Positions 1-8,669 of a stretch of 64,000 nt of DNA are shown here, in pieces; the first letter of the stretch is position 1; each line of letters starts with the position of its first letter. Made by a program: the position numbers and the translations under genes. The notes below the pieces were generated by a model. It had not been told where the DNA came from and made no database searches. It was given only the letters and a program-made list of their open reading frames with translations. Source of the DNA: Bifidobacterium reuteri DSM 23975 (lineage in GTDB: Bacteria; Actinomycetota; Actinomycetes; Actinomycetales; Bifidobacteriaceae); assembly GCF_000741695.1 (NCBI RefSeq), contig NZ_JGZK01000002.1, positions 265,742 through 329,741 on the forward strand, in the 5' to 3' direction.

Positions 1-1318
1 AAGAAACCGCACTAAGAGAAGCCGGACTGGAATCAGAAATCCCATCGTACGGCCGCGCGACGCCCGTTTCGGGCAGCATTTCCACGCGCACCACCTGCGG
101 CTGTTTGACGGTGAGCGTGCCGGTCTTATCGAAGAACACCTGTGTCACTTTGCCGAGGTTTTCCAGCACATCCTGCGTCTTGATGAGCACTCCGGCGGCG
201 GCGAGGCGACCGGTGCCGGCGATATACGCCACCGGCGCGGCAATCAGCAGCGGGCAGGGCGTGGCGAGTACCAGCACCTGTGCGAATCGGGTCGATACGC
301 CGGACACGGCCCAGGCGACGCCGGCGATCAGCAAGGCGAGCACGGTGAACGGCACCGCCAGCCGATCGGCGGTCTTCACTACTGCCGGACGTGATTCCTG
401 CGCGGATTCCACGAGCTGCAGAATGCGCTGATACTGTGAGTCAGCGGCCGGTTGCGTGGCGCGCATGGTCAGCGCCGTCGAACCGTTGACCGCGCCGGAC
501 ATCACGCGCGCGCCGGCGAACAGCGTGCGCGGCATCGGCTCGCCGTTGATGGCGCTCAAATCCAGCGTCGCCTCGCCGGAGAGCAGCTCACCGTCCACCG
601 GCACGGTTTCGCCGGGCAATACCATGAGCACATCGCCCGGCTGCACTTGGCCGACCGGCACAGTTTCATAATGCTGCGCGGCTGCCGCTGCCGGAGCCAA
701 GCCCACACGCCGAAAGCCACCGGATGCGTCGCCCTTATCGGCAGCAAACCTACGGCCCACGCCGGGCAGGTTGACGACGTGCGCAGTTTGCGGGGCAGCG
801 TTCATCAGCGCGGTCAGGTTGCGTTCGGCCTTGCTTTGGGCGTATTCCTCGATGGCCTCGCCCGAGGTAATCATCAGAGTCACCGCCCAGCTCGCCCAGT
901 ATTCGTGGACGGCGACAGTGGAGAGCATGGCCATCACCGCGAGCAAATCGACGCCTACCTGACCGTGGCGGATGTCGTCGATCATGCCGCGGACGGTGTC
1001 GGCCACGATGACGAGCACCAGCACGATGACGATCCACTGCCCTACGCCGGGGTCTCCAAGCACCGGAATGCGGAGACCTCCGTCCGTGATACCGGCTGTA
1101 GTCGTGGCCGCCGACGACACATTGGAATCGATGCTCGCCGCCCCATTGGCAGCACGCCCGGCAACCCCTGCGGCAACCGCGCTGTTCCACGGACGCCAAT
1201 CGCCGAGCAACGCCAATGGGATGGCCGCGAACACCACAATGGGCAGCATCGGCACCAAGCGGCAGATGCGCACGGCGGCAGTGAGTAATCGTTTGAAGAA
1301 ACTGATGAGATGCTTCAT
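1..1318 (-). CDS. Heavy-metal translocating P-type ATPase, N-terminal part (runs off the window start)
   Basis: A P1B-type ATPase that would pump metal ions across the membrane using ATP. The frame is open from ATG at 1318 to position 1 (about 439 codons), so the nucleotide-binding half and the stop lie outside. An AAGGAG ribosome site lies 5 bases before the start. The actuator-domain motif INGEP is near residue 258. The membrane metal-site motif is ATPCPLLIAAP near residue 350, so TPC replaces the CPC of classical copper or zinc pumps. The phosphorylation motif DKTGT starts at residue 397. No N-terminal CxxC metal-binding domain is present; the protein starts directly with hydrophobic segments, and a Gly/Ala/Ser/Thr-rich stretch separates the first two. 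The metal is unknown. Family confidence is high, substrate confidence low. Confidence 0.9.
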   Translation of the reverse strand, partial: MKHLISFFKRLLTAAVRICRLVPMLPIVVFAAIPLALLGDWRPWNSAVAAGVAGRAANGAASIDSNVSSAATTTAGITDGGLRIPVLGDPGVGQWIVIVLVLVIVADTVRGMIDDIRHGQVGVDLLAVMAMLSTVAVHEYWASWAVTLMITSGEAIEEYAQSKAERNLTALMNAAPQTAHVVNLPGVGRRFAADKGDASGGFRRVGLAPAAAAAQHYETVPVGQVQPGDVLMVLPGETVPVDGELLSGEATLDLSAINGEPMPRTLFAGARVMSGAVNGSTALTMRATQPAADSQYQRILQLVESAQESRPAVVKTADRLAVPFTVLALLIAGVAWAVSGVSTRFAQVLVLATPCPLLIAAPVAYIAGTGRLAAAGVLIKTQDVLENLGKVTQVFFDKTGTLTVKQPQVVRVEMLPETGVARPYDGISDSSPASLSAVS

Positions 1319-1664
1319 CTCAGGCTCCTTACGCTGGTATACGGAACCAATCGCGGCGGCATTGCGGGTATACGTGCGTGGCCAGCCGTAATCGGCACTG
1401 TGGTCACGCCTTGTTAACCCACCGGCGTCTGTGCCGGACTCATTGTGAGCCCCGCGCGACTTTCCGATACACGGCGTAAAAAATCGGTATTCAGTTATCG
1501 CAAATTCTTGCGCCTACCATGTTGCCTGATGCACGGGACTTTCGGCGGATTCTTCGCCGCGCGAAGGGGAAAGCCTGTCAAAACGCGGGAGAAGGCAAGC
1601 CTTTCATGAAACATGGCATTGAATCGAACGAAACCAGTGTCTCGAGTCGGTGATCCGTTAACGA

Positions 1665-1817
1665 ATCGACTACCCCTCAGACCCGCCGGGCCAGCTCGTC
1701 CTGTAATCAGGGACGCGCTTCGCGCGCGGTTTGCCGGCTCGCCTGTCGGCTCGCACAGCACCTACAAACAGCTCCGCTGTTTGCTTTACGGTGCTGTCCT
1801 AACAAGGGGAGCCAGAA
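1665..1817. repeat. Copy 1 of a dispersed GC-rich hairpin repeat (MITE-like family)
   Basis: It carries the blocks that recur at 17.6, 21.5, 40.0, 45.7 and 50.6 kb: a GCGCGCGG-type hairpin, GCTCGCCTGTCGGCTCGCAC, and AAACAGCTCCGCTGTTT, which folds on itself, followed by an AAGGGGAGCC end. The 1319-2021 interval otherwise holds no supportable gene. Confidence 0.7.
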
Positions 1818-1891
1818 TAATTAACGCATTTCTGACGCAAGGCACTAGGTCAAGCGAGCGCAGCAACCACAACACACGACATATAACAACA

Positions 1892-1920
1892 GGACCGTGG
1901 GGAATCATCCCCCACGGTCC
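1892..1920. terminator. Hairpin terminator downstream of the HtrA-like gene
   Basis: An 11-bp perfect stem GGACCGTGGGG / CCCCACGGTCC with a 7-base loop. The T-rich tails are weak on both sides. It lies about 100 bases past the HtrA stop and could act in either direction. Confidence 0.7.
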
Positions 1921-2021
1921 TTTGATTGTCCGACATGATGCTCGGCGGCGGCCGTCCAGCGTCATGTGACGTGTGTTTGTTCAGTTATGCTGCCCCGGCA
2001 TGGTCTGCCGGGAACCGGGCT

Positions 2022-4043
2022 TTACCAGAGGCCGAACGGATCGGTGAAACCACCGTCGTCGCCGGTGCCACCGTCATTGTTGCCGTTCGAATCGCCGTTG
2101 GAACCGTTGCCGTTCTGGTCGTTCTGACCATTCTGACCGTTCTGGTCGTTCTGACCATTCTGGTTCTGGTTGTTGTTGTTCGAGTTGGAGCTGGACGAGC
2201 CGTTCACCGACGACTCCTCCTTGTCGAGCGTCACGTCGACGTCCATGGTCTTGCCATCGCGCACGATGGTGAGTGTCACCTTGTCGCCCAGCGCGGCGGC
2301 GCGAACGAAGCCCAGCAACGAGTAGTTGTTGTTCACCGCATTGCCGTTGAAGGCCACGATGGTGTCGCCCTCCTTGATGCCGGCATTGTCGGCCGGTCCG
2401 CCGGACACCACTGCGGAACCGCCGGCGGAAGGCTTGGTGACCGTCGCACCGCCGCGGGTCACGCCGTCCGCCTCGACGGTGTCGGACTTGATGACCACGC
2501 CCAGCGCCACATGCTTGGCGGAGCCGTCCTTGATAATCTCGTCAGCCACGCGCTTGACCAGGTTGGACGGAATCGCGAAGCCGATGCCGATGGAGCCTGC
2601 GGACTCGGAGGAGGTGGCGGTCGATGCGATCGAGGAGTTGATGCCAATCACCTGACCGGCCGCGTTGAAGGTCGGGCCACCGGAGTTGCCCGGGTTGATG
2701 GCGGCGTCGATCTGCACGGCGTTGGTCACAATCTCGTTGTTGTTGTCGTCGGTCACGGTCACCGGGCGGTTGAGGGCGGAAACGATGCCGGTGGTGGCAG
2801 TGTCGTCGTAGCCGAGCGGGTTGCCGATAGCCATCACGTTCTCGCCGACCGCGAGTTTGTCGGAATCGGCGAATTCCACGGCCTTGAGGTCGCTCGGCGG
2901 GTTGTCGAGCTTGATCACGGCGAGGTCGGTGGTGGTATCGGTGCCGACGAGCTGCGCGGAGTACATCGTGCCGTTGGCCAGCGTCACCTGAATCTGCTGG
3001 GCGCCGGAGATCACGTGGTTGTTGGTCACGATGTAGCCCTCGGTGCTGATGATCGCGCCGGAGCCCTTGGCGGTGCCGTTGCTCAGCTGGGTCTGGATGG
3101 AGACCACGGAGCCGGAGACGTCGCCGGCCACGGTCTGCCAGTCAGGCGCTTCTCCGGTTTTGGCGGTGGCGGAGCCGGAGCCGGACTTGTTCGAGGTCAC
3201 ATTCGCCAGCGAGCTCGTGGTCGGCACAGTCACCCAGCCGTAGGTGATGGCCGCGTAGCCAAGTCCAAGGCACAGCGCGGCGGCGACTACGGCTGCGACG
3301 ACAGCCGCGACAATGCTGCTGGCGGTCTTGCTCAGGCCCTTGGACGCAGGCGCGCCGGGCTGTCCCGGCTGACCGGGCTGTCCCGGCTGGCCCGGCTGGG
3401 GGAAGCCGGATTGCGGCGGAACCGGACCGTTCGGAGTGCTCTGCGGGGCGAACGGATTGCCGTTGGACGGCGCGGTCGGCTGCGGGTTGTTGGTGAAGTA
3501 CGGGTTGCGGTTGCCCGGCTGGCCGGACTGACCAGGCTGCTGCGGAGCGGACTGGCCGAACGGCAGCGGCTGCGTGGGCTGACCGCCGGCGGCCGGAGCG
3601 CCCTGCTGGTTTGCGGTCGGCACAGGGCCGTAGGCGCCGAATTCGGGAGCCGGGCGGTACAGCGGCTGTGTGGCGGATTGGCCGGAAGACGCAGACGAAG
3701 CGGACGAAGCGGACGCATCAGTGGACGGCGTCGAAGACACCACCGTGCTTTCGCCCTTGGCGGAAGCGTAATCGGGAACGGGTTCGCTCACCGGAGCCTG
3801 CGATGCGGTCGCCGTAGAATCCGGGCCGGGAATCGACTGAGTGGCGGCGGCATCCACGCCGGTATTGGCGGACGCGGGCGCCTGCGGCTGCGTCACGGAC
3901 TGCGCCGCCGCCTGCGAAGTAGACTGCGTAGCGGCATCAGAGGTTTGCGGGACCTGCGCGTCCGGGTTCTGGAACTGTTGCGGATTGCCTTGAGGATCCT
4001 GCGGGGTCTGGTCGACGCCCTGCGGGTTGAATTCGTCAGCCAT
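2022..4043 (-). CDS. HtrA/DegP-like membrane-anchored serine protease with PDZ domain
   Basis: A 673-residue S1C trypsin-like protease for envelope protein quality control. Residues 1-235 are a cytoplasmic Pro/Gln/Ser/Ala-rich tail ending in GQPGQPGQPG-type repeats. One membrane helix spans about 240-265, and the protease domain (about 305-520) is outside the cell. The catalytic triad is visible: His in VTNNHVIS (~343), Asp in TTDLAVIKLD (~372) and Ser in NPGNSGGP (~454). A PDZ domain follows at about 535-640, then a 60-residue Asn/Gln/Gly/Asp tail with NGQNDQNGQN repeats. The start has AAGGAG six bases upstream. This domain order is typical of actinobacterial HtrA proteins. The low-complexity tails are longer than usual and probably variable between strains. 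Confidence 0.93.
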   Translation of the reverse strand: MADEFNPQGVDQTPQDPQGNPQQFQNPDAQVPQTSDAATQSTSQAAAQSVTQPQAPASANTGVDAAATQSIPGPDSTATASQAPVSEPVPDYASAKGESTVVSSTPSTDASASSASSASSGQSATQPLYRPAPEFGAYGPVPTANQQGAPAAGGQPTQPLPFGQSAPQQPGQSGQPGNRNPYFTNNPQPTAPSNGNPFAPQSTPNGPVPPQSGFPQPGQPGQPGQPGQPGAPASKGLSKTASSIVAAVVAAVVAAALCLGLGYAAITYGWVTVPTTSSLANVTSNKSGSGSATAKTGEAPDWQTVAGDVSGSVVSIQTQLSNGTAKGSGAIISTEGYIVTNNHVISGAQQIQVTLANGTMYSAQLVGTDTTTDLAVIKLDNPPSDLKAVEFADSDKLAVGENVMAIGNPLGYDDTATTGIVSALNRPVTVTDDNNNEIVTNAVQIDAAINPGNSGGPTFNAAGQVIGINSSIASTATSSESAGSIGIGFAIPSNLVKRVADEIIKDGSAKHVALGVVIKSDTVEADGVTRGGATVTKPSAGGSAVVSGGPADNAGIKEGDTIVAFNGNAVNNNYSLLGFVRAAALGDKVTLTIVRDGKTMDVDVTLDKEESSVNGSSSSNSNNNNQNQNGQNDQNGQNGQNDQNGNGSNGDSNGNNDGGTGDDGGFTDPFGLW

Positions 4044-4515
4044 AGCTGCTCCTTAATCATGAAGTTCATATGTTTCGTGGCACCGCGCCAGTCGTTCGCA
4101 TCGACCAGCCGCGTCCTCGTGCTCTACCTCTGTAGTAAAGGCATTCAATCTGGAGGTTTTCTGAACGTTCATTGAAAGTCTATGCGTAATCTTCGAGGAG
4201 TCCGATGGATGTCTCGCGGAGTATCTACGTTACGAGGGGCTGATTGGAGCTTTCCAGAAGGTCTATCGGCGTTACAAGGGGCTACCCGACCAGATAGCCG
4301 AACCGCAAAATGCCGGAATGACGGTGAGAGAAAGCCGATTTTCCGCTTGGCTGTCATTTTGGCAGCCCCTCGTAAACGAGTTATAAGCGAATGCCACTAA
4401 ATCCCGGCCACCCATACACGCACATCCCGCTGTTATGCTGCGCACCCTGCCAGCACTCACCATCGGATGTCAGAATTTCTTCAGTTTTCCCGCCCTTTTG
4501 CTTAAAGTGAACACT
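4044..4515. other. Intergenic region with three copies of a TACGAGGGGCTG-type motif
   Basis: No gene is supported here. Two direct copies (CGTTACGAGGGGCTG at 4228-4242, CGTTACAAGGGGCTA at 4270-4284) start exactly 42 bases apart. A third copy lies inverted at 4363-4378. The outer pair could form the ends of a ~150-bp inverted-repeat element, or the direct pair could be operator sites. Confidence 0.45.
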
Positions 4516-5826
4516 ATGACGAGTCTTTTGGAACATCCCCTCGGCGCGGAGCCCGGTCAGCCAGGCGACCGCAGCGCCTTCAGCTTTGAAACCATCACCC
4601 GGCTGCCCTCAACGGCGGACGGTCTCGGCCGGAATGGCGCGCGATACGGCCGCACCGGCATCATCCACACGCCGCACGGCGACATCCGCACACCCGCATT
4701 CGTACCGGTGGGCACGCAGGCCGCGATGAAGGCCGTGCTGCCCGAGCAGATGAAGGAGCTCGGCGCGCAATGCCTGCTCGCCAACGCCTTCCACCTGTTC
4801 GAGCGTCCCGGCGAGGACGTGTTGGACGCCGCAGGCGGTCTCGCCCGTTTCATGCACTGGGACGGGCCAACGTTCACCGACTCGGGCGGCTTCCAGGTGA
4901 TGTCCCTAGGCGTCGGCTTCAAGAAGACGCTGGCTATGGACGTGACCGGCATGAAGTCGGACGACATCATCGCCAAAGGCAAGGAGCGTATGGCCTGGGT
5001 GGACGAGGATGGCGTGACGTTCAAGTCACCGCTCAACGGCAGCGCGCACCGCTTCTCCGCCGAGATCTCCATGGGCATCCAGCACAAGCTGGGCGCGGAC
5101 ATCATGTTCGCGTTCGACGAGCTCACCACGCTGATGAACACCCGCTCCTATCAGGAGGATTCGGTGGAGCGCACGTTCCGCTGGGCCAAGCGCTGCGTGG
5201 CCGAGCACGAGCGCATCACCGCCGAACGGGTCGGCAAACCGTATCAGGCGCTGTATGGCGTGGTGCAGGGCGCGAATTACGAGGATTTACGCCGCAAGGC
5301 CGCAGCGCAGATCGCTTCGCTCGACTTCGACGGCGTGGGCATCGGAGGCGCGATCGAGAAGCGCATCATCGGCGACACCTGCGCATGGATCTGCGATGCC
5401 ATGCCGGAGAACCGTCCGCGTCACGTGCTGGGCATCGCTTCCGTGGACGATATCTTCGCGTGCGTGGAAAACGGCGGCGACACGTTCGACTGCGTGGCCC
5501 CCGCGCGCTGCGCCCGCAATGGCGCGATTTTCACGCGCAACGGCCGATACAACATCAAGCGTGCCCAGCATAAGTTCGATTTCGGGCCGCTGGAGGAAGG
5601 CTGCGACTGCTACACATGCCGCAATTATTCGCGCGCATATGTGGACCATCTGTTGCGCGCCCGCGAGTTCAACGGGTTCACGCTGGCCACGATCCACAAT
5701 GAGCACTTCTTCGTGAAACTGCTGGACGACATTCGCGCCTCAATCGACGGCGGCTATTTCAACGAATTCCGCGACGAGGCCCTGGCGAACTTCTACGGCA
5801 ACGGGTCACGCAAACCCGGGCTGTGA
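4516..5826 (+). CDS. tgt: Queuine/preQ1 tRNA-ribosyltransferase (tRNA-guanine transglycosylase)
   Basis: Exchanges guanine-34 of GUN-anticodon tRNAs for a 7-deazaguanine base. It is 436 residues from ATG 4516, a normal family length. The motif DSGGFQ contains the catalytic base Asp122, and FDELTT contains the nucleophile Asp201. The zinc site is Cys363, Cys365, Cys368 plus His378 in CDCYTCRNYSRAYVDH. An in-frame ATG at 4435 would add 27 non-conserved residues. The chosen start has no clear ribosome site, but TAAAGT lies just upstream and could be a -10 element of a leaderless transcript. No queuosine synthesis genes are in the window, so the cell may salvage the base (inference). Confidence 0.95.
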   Translation: MTSLLEHPLGAEPGQPGDRSAFSFETITRLPSTADGLGRNGARYGRTGIIHTPHGDIRTPAFVPVGTQAAMKAVLPEQMKELGAQCLLANAFHLFERPGEDVLDAAGGLARFMHWDGPTFTDSGGFQVMSLGVGFKKTLAMDVTGMKSDDIIAKGKERMAWVDEDGVTFKSPLNGSAHRFSAEISMGIQHKLGADIMFAFDELTTLMNTRSYQEDSVERTFRWAKRCVAEHERITAERVGKPYQALYGVVQGANYEDLRRKAAAQIASLDFDGVGIGGAIEKRIIGDTCAWICDAMPENRPRHVLGIASVDDIFACVENGGDTFDCVAPARCARNGAIFTRNGRYNIKRAQHKFDFGPLEEGCDCYTCRNYSRAYVDHLLRAREFNGFTLATIHNEHFFVKLLDDIRASIDGGYFNEFRDEALANFYGNGSRKPGL

Positions 5827-6052
5827 TTCCGCCCGCATCAGGCGATGTTAAGCGATGCCACGTCTTGCGCTGTGTGTGCGGGATAACGGCGACGAAACCC
5901 GCCATCCCGCACACAGCGCAAGGCGCATGACGACATGCGTTCGACTCTGCACAATAGCTTCCGCACAATCCTCGGTGCGCCACACACGCCACGCGCGCGA
6001 CACGCCGAAGATTGTGCTATCGCGTCTCCGGGTGTAAGTTAGTCGATTGTCT

Positions 6053-6135
6053 GCGAGTGTGGCGGAATGGTAGACGCGCTGTCTTCAGGTGGCAGTGAGT
6101 ATATGCTCGTGGGGGTTCAACTCCCCCCACTCGCA
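6053..6135 (+). tRNA. tRNA-Leu (anticodon CAG)
   Basis: A full class II cloverleaf: acceptor GCGAGTG pairs with CACTCGC, anticodon stem CTGTC/GGCAG encloses the loop TTCAGGT with CAG at positions 34-36, and a long variable arm carries TGAG/CTCG pairing. The T-arm is GGGGG-TTCAACT-CCCCC. The discriminator is A, and the CCA end is not encoded. The tRNA marks the left border of the accessory region that follows. Confidence 0.95.
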
Positions 6136-6147
6136 CACAGATGATAA

Positions 6148-6185
6148 CCCCGGAGCCGTTGGAATACCAACGCTCCGGGGTTTTT
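6148..6185 (+). terminator. Rho-independent terminator of tRNA-Leu
   Basis: A stem with CCCCGGAG and CGTTGG arms (one bulged C) around an AATA loop, followed by TTTTT, starting 13 bases after the tRNA. Confidence 0.9.
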
Positions 6186-6766
6186 CGTAACCGTAATGAA
6201 TGCGAAACCCTACCTAAGACCCTACAATCTCTGATAAGCCCTGTTGACTGGCGTCGATTACAGATTTAGTGTCAAAACGTAGGGTCTTGCTCGCGTGTGC
6301 CGTTGGTGTGTCGTCGGTTAGCTTGACGCGAAAGATGCCGTAAATATGCCAGCCTCGATTTCGCGACGCCGGAATGTCGGAAATCGCGTCGCTGAAGCTT
6401 TGTCTCGGGCGGGATAAGGTGAGCTTTTACCGAGACGACGACGTAGCCGCATCCTCCACGAGCAGATACATCGCATCGCTCCGGTACTTGGGTCGCGAAT
6501 TCAACGACTCCCCCACCGCAGGTCCTTCCAGACGCACACGGTTGCCGGAAATAAGCAACGTAATCTCCGCAGCGTGCCCTCGCCAATCGCGTGCTTTTCG
6601 CAGATGCCGCATGAATTTGCGAGCTTGCGAGCTCGCGAGCGCATTGTCTGCGGCTGGCCCAGAAACACTGGTTGCTGCAGGCGGAGCGGATCAGTATGGT
6701 GGGAGAGCCGGCAAACGACCGATTGTGCGCACATTATCGGGTACTGCCACGCAGAGGGGAGGTCTG
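6186..6766. other. Gene-free stretch between tRNA-Leu and vsr
   Basis: Several short open frames exist on both strands, but none has a ribosome site or recognisable motif. The frame upstream of vsr is open but Arg/Ser/Ala-rich and looks non-coding. Possibly decayed sequence at the tRNA border. No integrase and no repeat of the tRNA 3' end was found. Confidence 0.4.
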
Positions 6767-7546
6767 ATGAACGTTGCAGACGACGTCCGCAAGCGCATAC
6801 GGAACAATGCTGATACCTCCATCGCGGCCGCCTCCGCATCACCGACGCGACCCTCAGGCACCGAGGCTGCGCCAGCCGAGTCCGCGCAACCCACGCACAC
6901 CGCACAAGATCGGCAGACCGCACACGACGCAAACACCGCGAGCCCCAGCGTCACACCGCACTCGGTAGGACCAGCACAACCCGCTCGCACCACTCGAACT
7001 CGGCAAGTGAGGGTGCTATCACCAATGGCGGCACCCTCGCGCCCGCGCAAGCCCAGCAGCGAATCCAACGGCAAATCCAGAAAAACGGCCAAGCGATCAG
7101 TCAAGCCGGCGACCAAACCGGAGAAGTACGCACGTGGCACCAGGTCGTACACGATGTCGCACATCCGCGGCAAGGACACGTCGATCGAGGTGGCGGTGCG
7201 CAGCTATCTATTCCGGCGCGGCCTGCGGTTTCGCAAGAACGACAAGCGCTACCCCGGCCACCCGGACGTGGTGCTGCCGAAGTATCACACAATCGTGTTC
7301 ATCAACGGGTGCTTCTGGCATGCGCACGAGGGCTGCCCGAAGTACTCGATGCCGAAATCCAATGTGGAATTCTGGACCGCGAAGCTGACGCGCAACCGCG
7401 AACGCGACGCCCGTCAGCACGCCGAACTGGAGGCCGCCGGCTGGCGGGTCATCGTGGTGTGGGAATGCGAGCTGGGCAAGGCCACGCGCGAGGAGCGGCT
7501 AGCCCGGCTGTATGAGCAGATCATGGGCGACGCCTCCATGGGCTGA
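6767..7546 (+). CDS. vsr: Very-short-patch-repair (Vsr) type DNA mismatch endonuclease with N-terminal extension
   Basis: Vsr nicks DNA 5' of the T in T:G mismatches made when 5-methylcytosine deaminates. The 259-residue product carries the Vsr domain at about 125-259. It starts at TMSHIRGKD and has HPDVVLP with catalytic Asp167, NGCFWHAHEGCP, NVEFWTAKLTRNRERD and WRVIVVWECEL. Classical Vsr is about 140-160 residues. The first 120 residues here are Ala/Thr/Pro/Ser/Arg-rich, unconserved and probably disordered. ATG 6767 has GGGGAGG five bases upstream. Vsr usually sits beside a cytosine methylase, but none is visible here; the McrBC genes 4.5 kb downstream also act on methylcytosine. The extension could be a real DNA-binding tail or a mis-set start; a later start near 7150 is possible. 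Confidence 0.88.
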   Translation: MNVADDVRKRIRNNADTSIAAASASPTRPSGTEAAPAESAQPTHTAQDRQTAHDANTASPSVTPHSVGPAQPARTTRTRQVRVLSPMAAPSRPRKPSSESNGKSRKTAKRSVKPATKPEKYARGTRSYTMSHIRGKDTSIEVAVRSYLFRRGLRFRKNDKRYPGHPDVVLPKYHTIVFINGCFWHAHEGCPKYSMPKSNVEFWTAKLTRNRERDARQHAELEAAGWRVIVVWECELGKATREERLARLYEQIMGDASMG

Positions 7547-7663
7547 GCTCCTCGAGAAATCACAGAATCCCTTCAGCCGCGCTCATCGAGGCACCTATAC
7601 TTGGTTACGGTAGCGTAAGTTAATGGCCGGCCAAGCGACGCCGGCCACATCGAGGTGATGAGC

Positions 7664-8530
7664 ATGAGCGTTTCCACCAGCGCACCGACCACACGGACGA
7701 TGGCCTCCGGCACATCGCGTGCGTCTTCTGCGGTCGCAGGCCAAAGGAGCCAAAGGAGTCGCGCGCGAACAGACGCCGCCGCATTGGCACGCGCTGCGGC
7801 GCGCTACCAAGACGCACGCGACCGTTACCGTCAAGCAAAAGCGGCTCTGAAAGCGGCCAAGCGCCAGATTGTCCCAGTCGACGCGTTCGGCAATCGCAAG
7901 CCCCGCCTGCGCGGATGGTTGCACCTCATCACTTTGCCGCTGTGCATCGCGGCTTCCATCGTACTGATCTGCATCGCGCCGGGCGGCCCAGTCAAAGCGG
8001 CCTGCGCGATCTACGGCGCTTCGGCCATACTGCTGTTCGGCAACAGTGCGCTGCTGCACGTCGGATCCTGGCACAGCGCGAAGGTGACCCGCGTGCTGTG
8101 CGGCATCGATTACTCAAACATCTTCCTCATCATCGCCGGGACCAATACGCCCGTGCTGTTCGCGCTCAGCCCGACGATTCGGCGGCCGTACCTCACGGTG
8201 ATCTGGGCGACCGCCGCAATCGGCACGATACTGCATATCGTCTGGCTTCAGGCTCCGAACTGGGTGTTCACCACCGTGTACGTGGTGCTGGGGCTGGCTC
8301 CGGTGACGCTCATCCCGCAGCTATGGACGGCGCCTGCGGTGGGACCGGCGGCGACCATACTTATCGCTTGCGGCGGTGCCGCGTATATCGCCGGCGCCGT
8401 ATGTTTCGCGCTGCGCAAGCCGAATCCCGTTCCCGGATGGTTCGAGTTTCACGAAGTGTTTCACGTGGGCACGGTCATTGGGTACGTCTGCCATGTCGTG
8501 GCGATTTATCTGATTGTGTGCGCGCTGTAG
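7664..8530 (+). CDS. HlyIII / adiponectin-receptor-like (PAQR) membrane protein
   Basis: A seven-helix membrane protein of the haemolysin III family, related to zinc-dependent PAQR hydrolases. About 70 basic, Ala-rich residues (helix ARAAARYQDARDRYRQAKAA) precede the membrane part. Family signatures are FGNSALLHVGSW (H in helix 2), GIDYSNIFLIIAGTNTP, and the C-terminal metal pair in GWFEFHEVFHVGT. GAGGTG lies six bases before ATG 7664; GTG 7655 and ATG 7658 in the same frame are possible alternatives. The function in bacteria is uncertain. The name haemolysin is historical and does not establish toxicity. Confidence 0.88.
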   Translation: MSVSTSAPTTRTMASGTSRASSAVAGQRSQRSRARTDAAALARAAARYQDARDRYRQAKAALKAAKRQIVPVDAFGNRKPRLRGWLHLITLPLCIAASIVLICIAPGGPVKAACAIYGASAILLFGNSALLHVGSWHSAKVTRVLCGIDYSNIFLIIAGTNTPVLFALSPTIRRPYLTVIWATAAIGTILHIVWLQAPNWVFTTVYVVLGLAPVTLIPQLWTAPAVGPAATILIACGGAAYIAGAVCFALRKPNPVPGWFEFHEVFHVGTVIGYVCHVVAIYLIVCAL

Positions 8531-8535
8531 CGCGG

Positions 8536-8669
8536 GGGCTTGGTGGGATTGGCGGGACTTGGCGGGACTTGTGGTGCGGCTTGGCGTAGCTTGGTGCGAC
8601 TTGGTGCGACTTGGCGTAGCTTGGTGCGGCTTGGTGCGGCTTGGCGCAGCTTGGTGTCTTACGTGTCTT
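8536..8669. repeat. Tandem array of a ~10-bp unit (CTTGGYGYRG type)
   Basis: About 13 imperfect copies of a 10-base unit such as GCTTGGTGCG, ACTTGGCGGG and GCTTGGCGTA start a few bases after the HlyIII stop and run directly into the 52-bp array. The period is close to one helical turn. Confidence 0.85.

Noticed and set aside
1926..4175. A 749-codon open frame opposite the HtrA gene
   Set aside because: It is the shadow of a GC-rich gene. The translation is Val/Gly/Arg-rich without domains, while the other strand has a full protease with catalytic triad.
4435..4515. Earlier start for tgt
   Set aside because: The extra 27 residues are not part of the Tgt fold, and the region looks like promoter sequence.
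6186..6766. Integrated element at tRNA-Leu
   Set aside because: No integrase gene and no second copy of the tRNA 3' end were found in the window, so integration at this tRNA is not supported.
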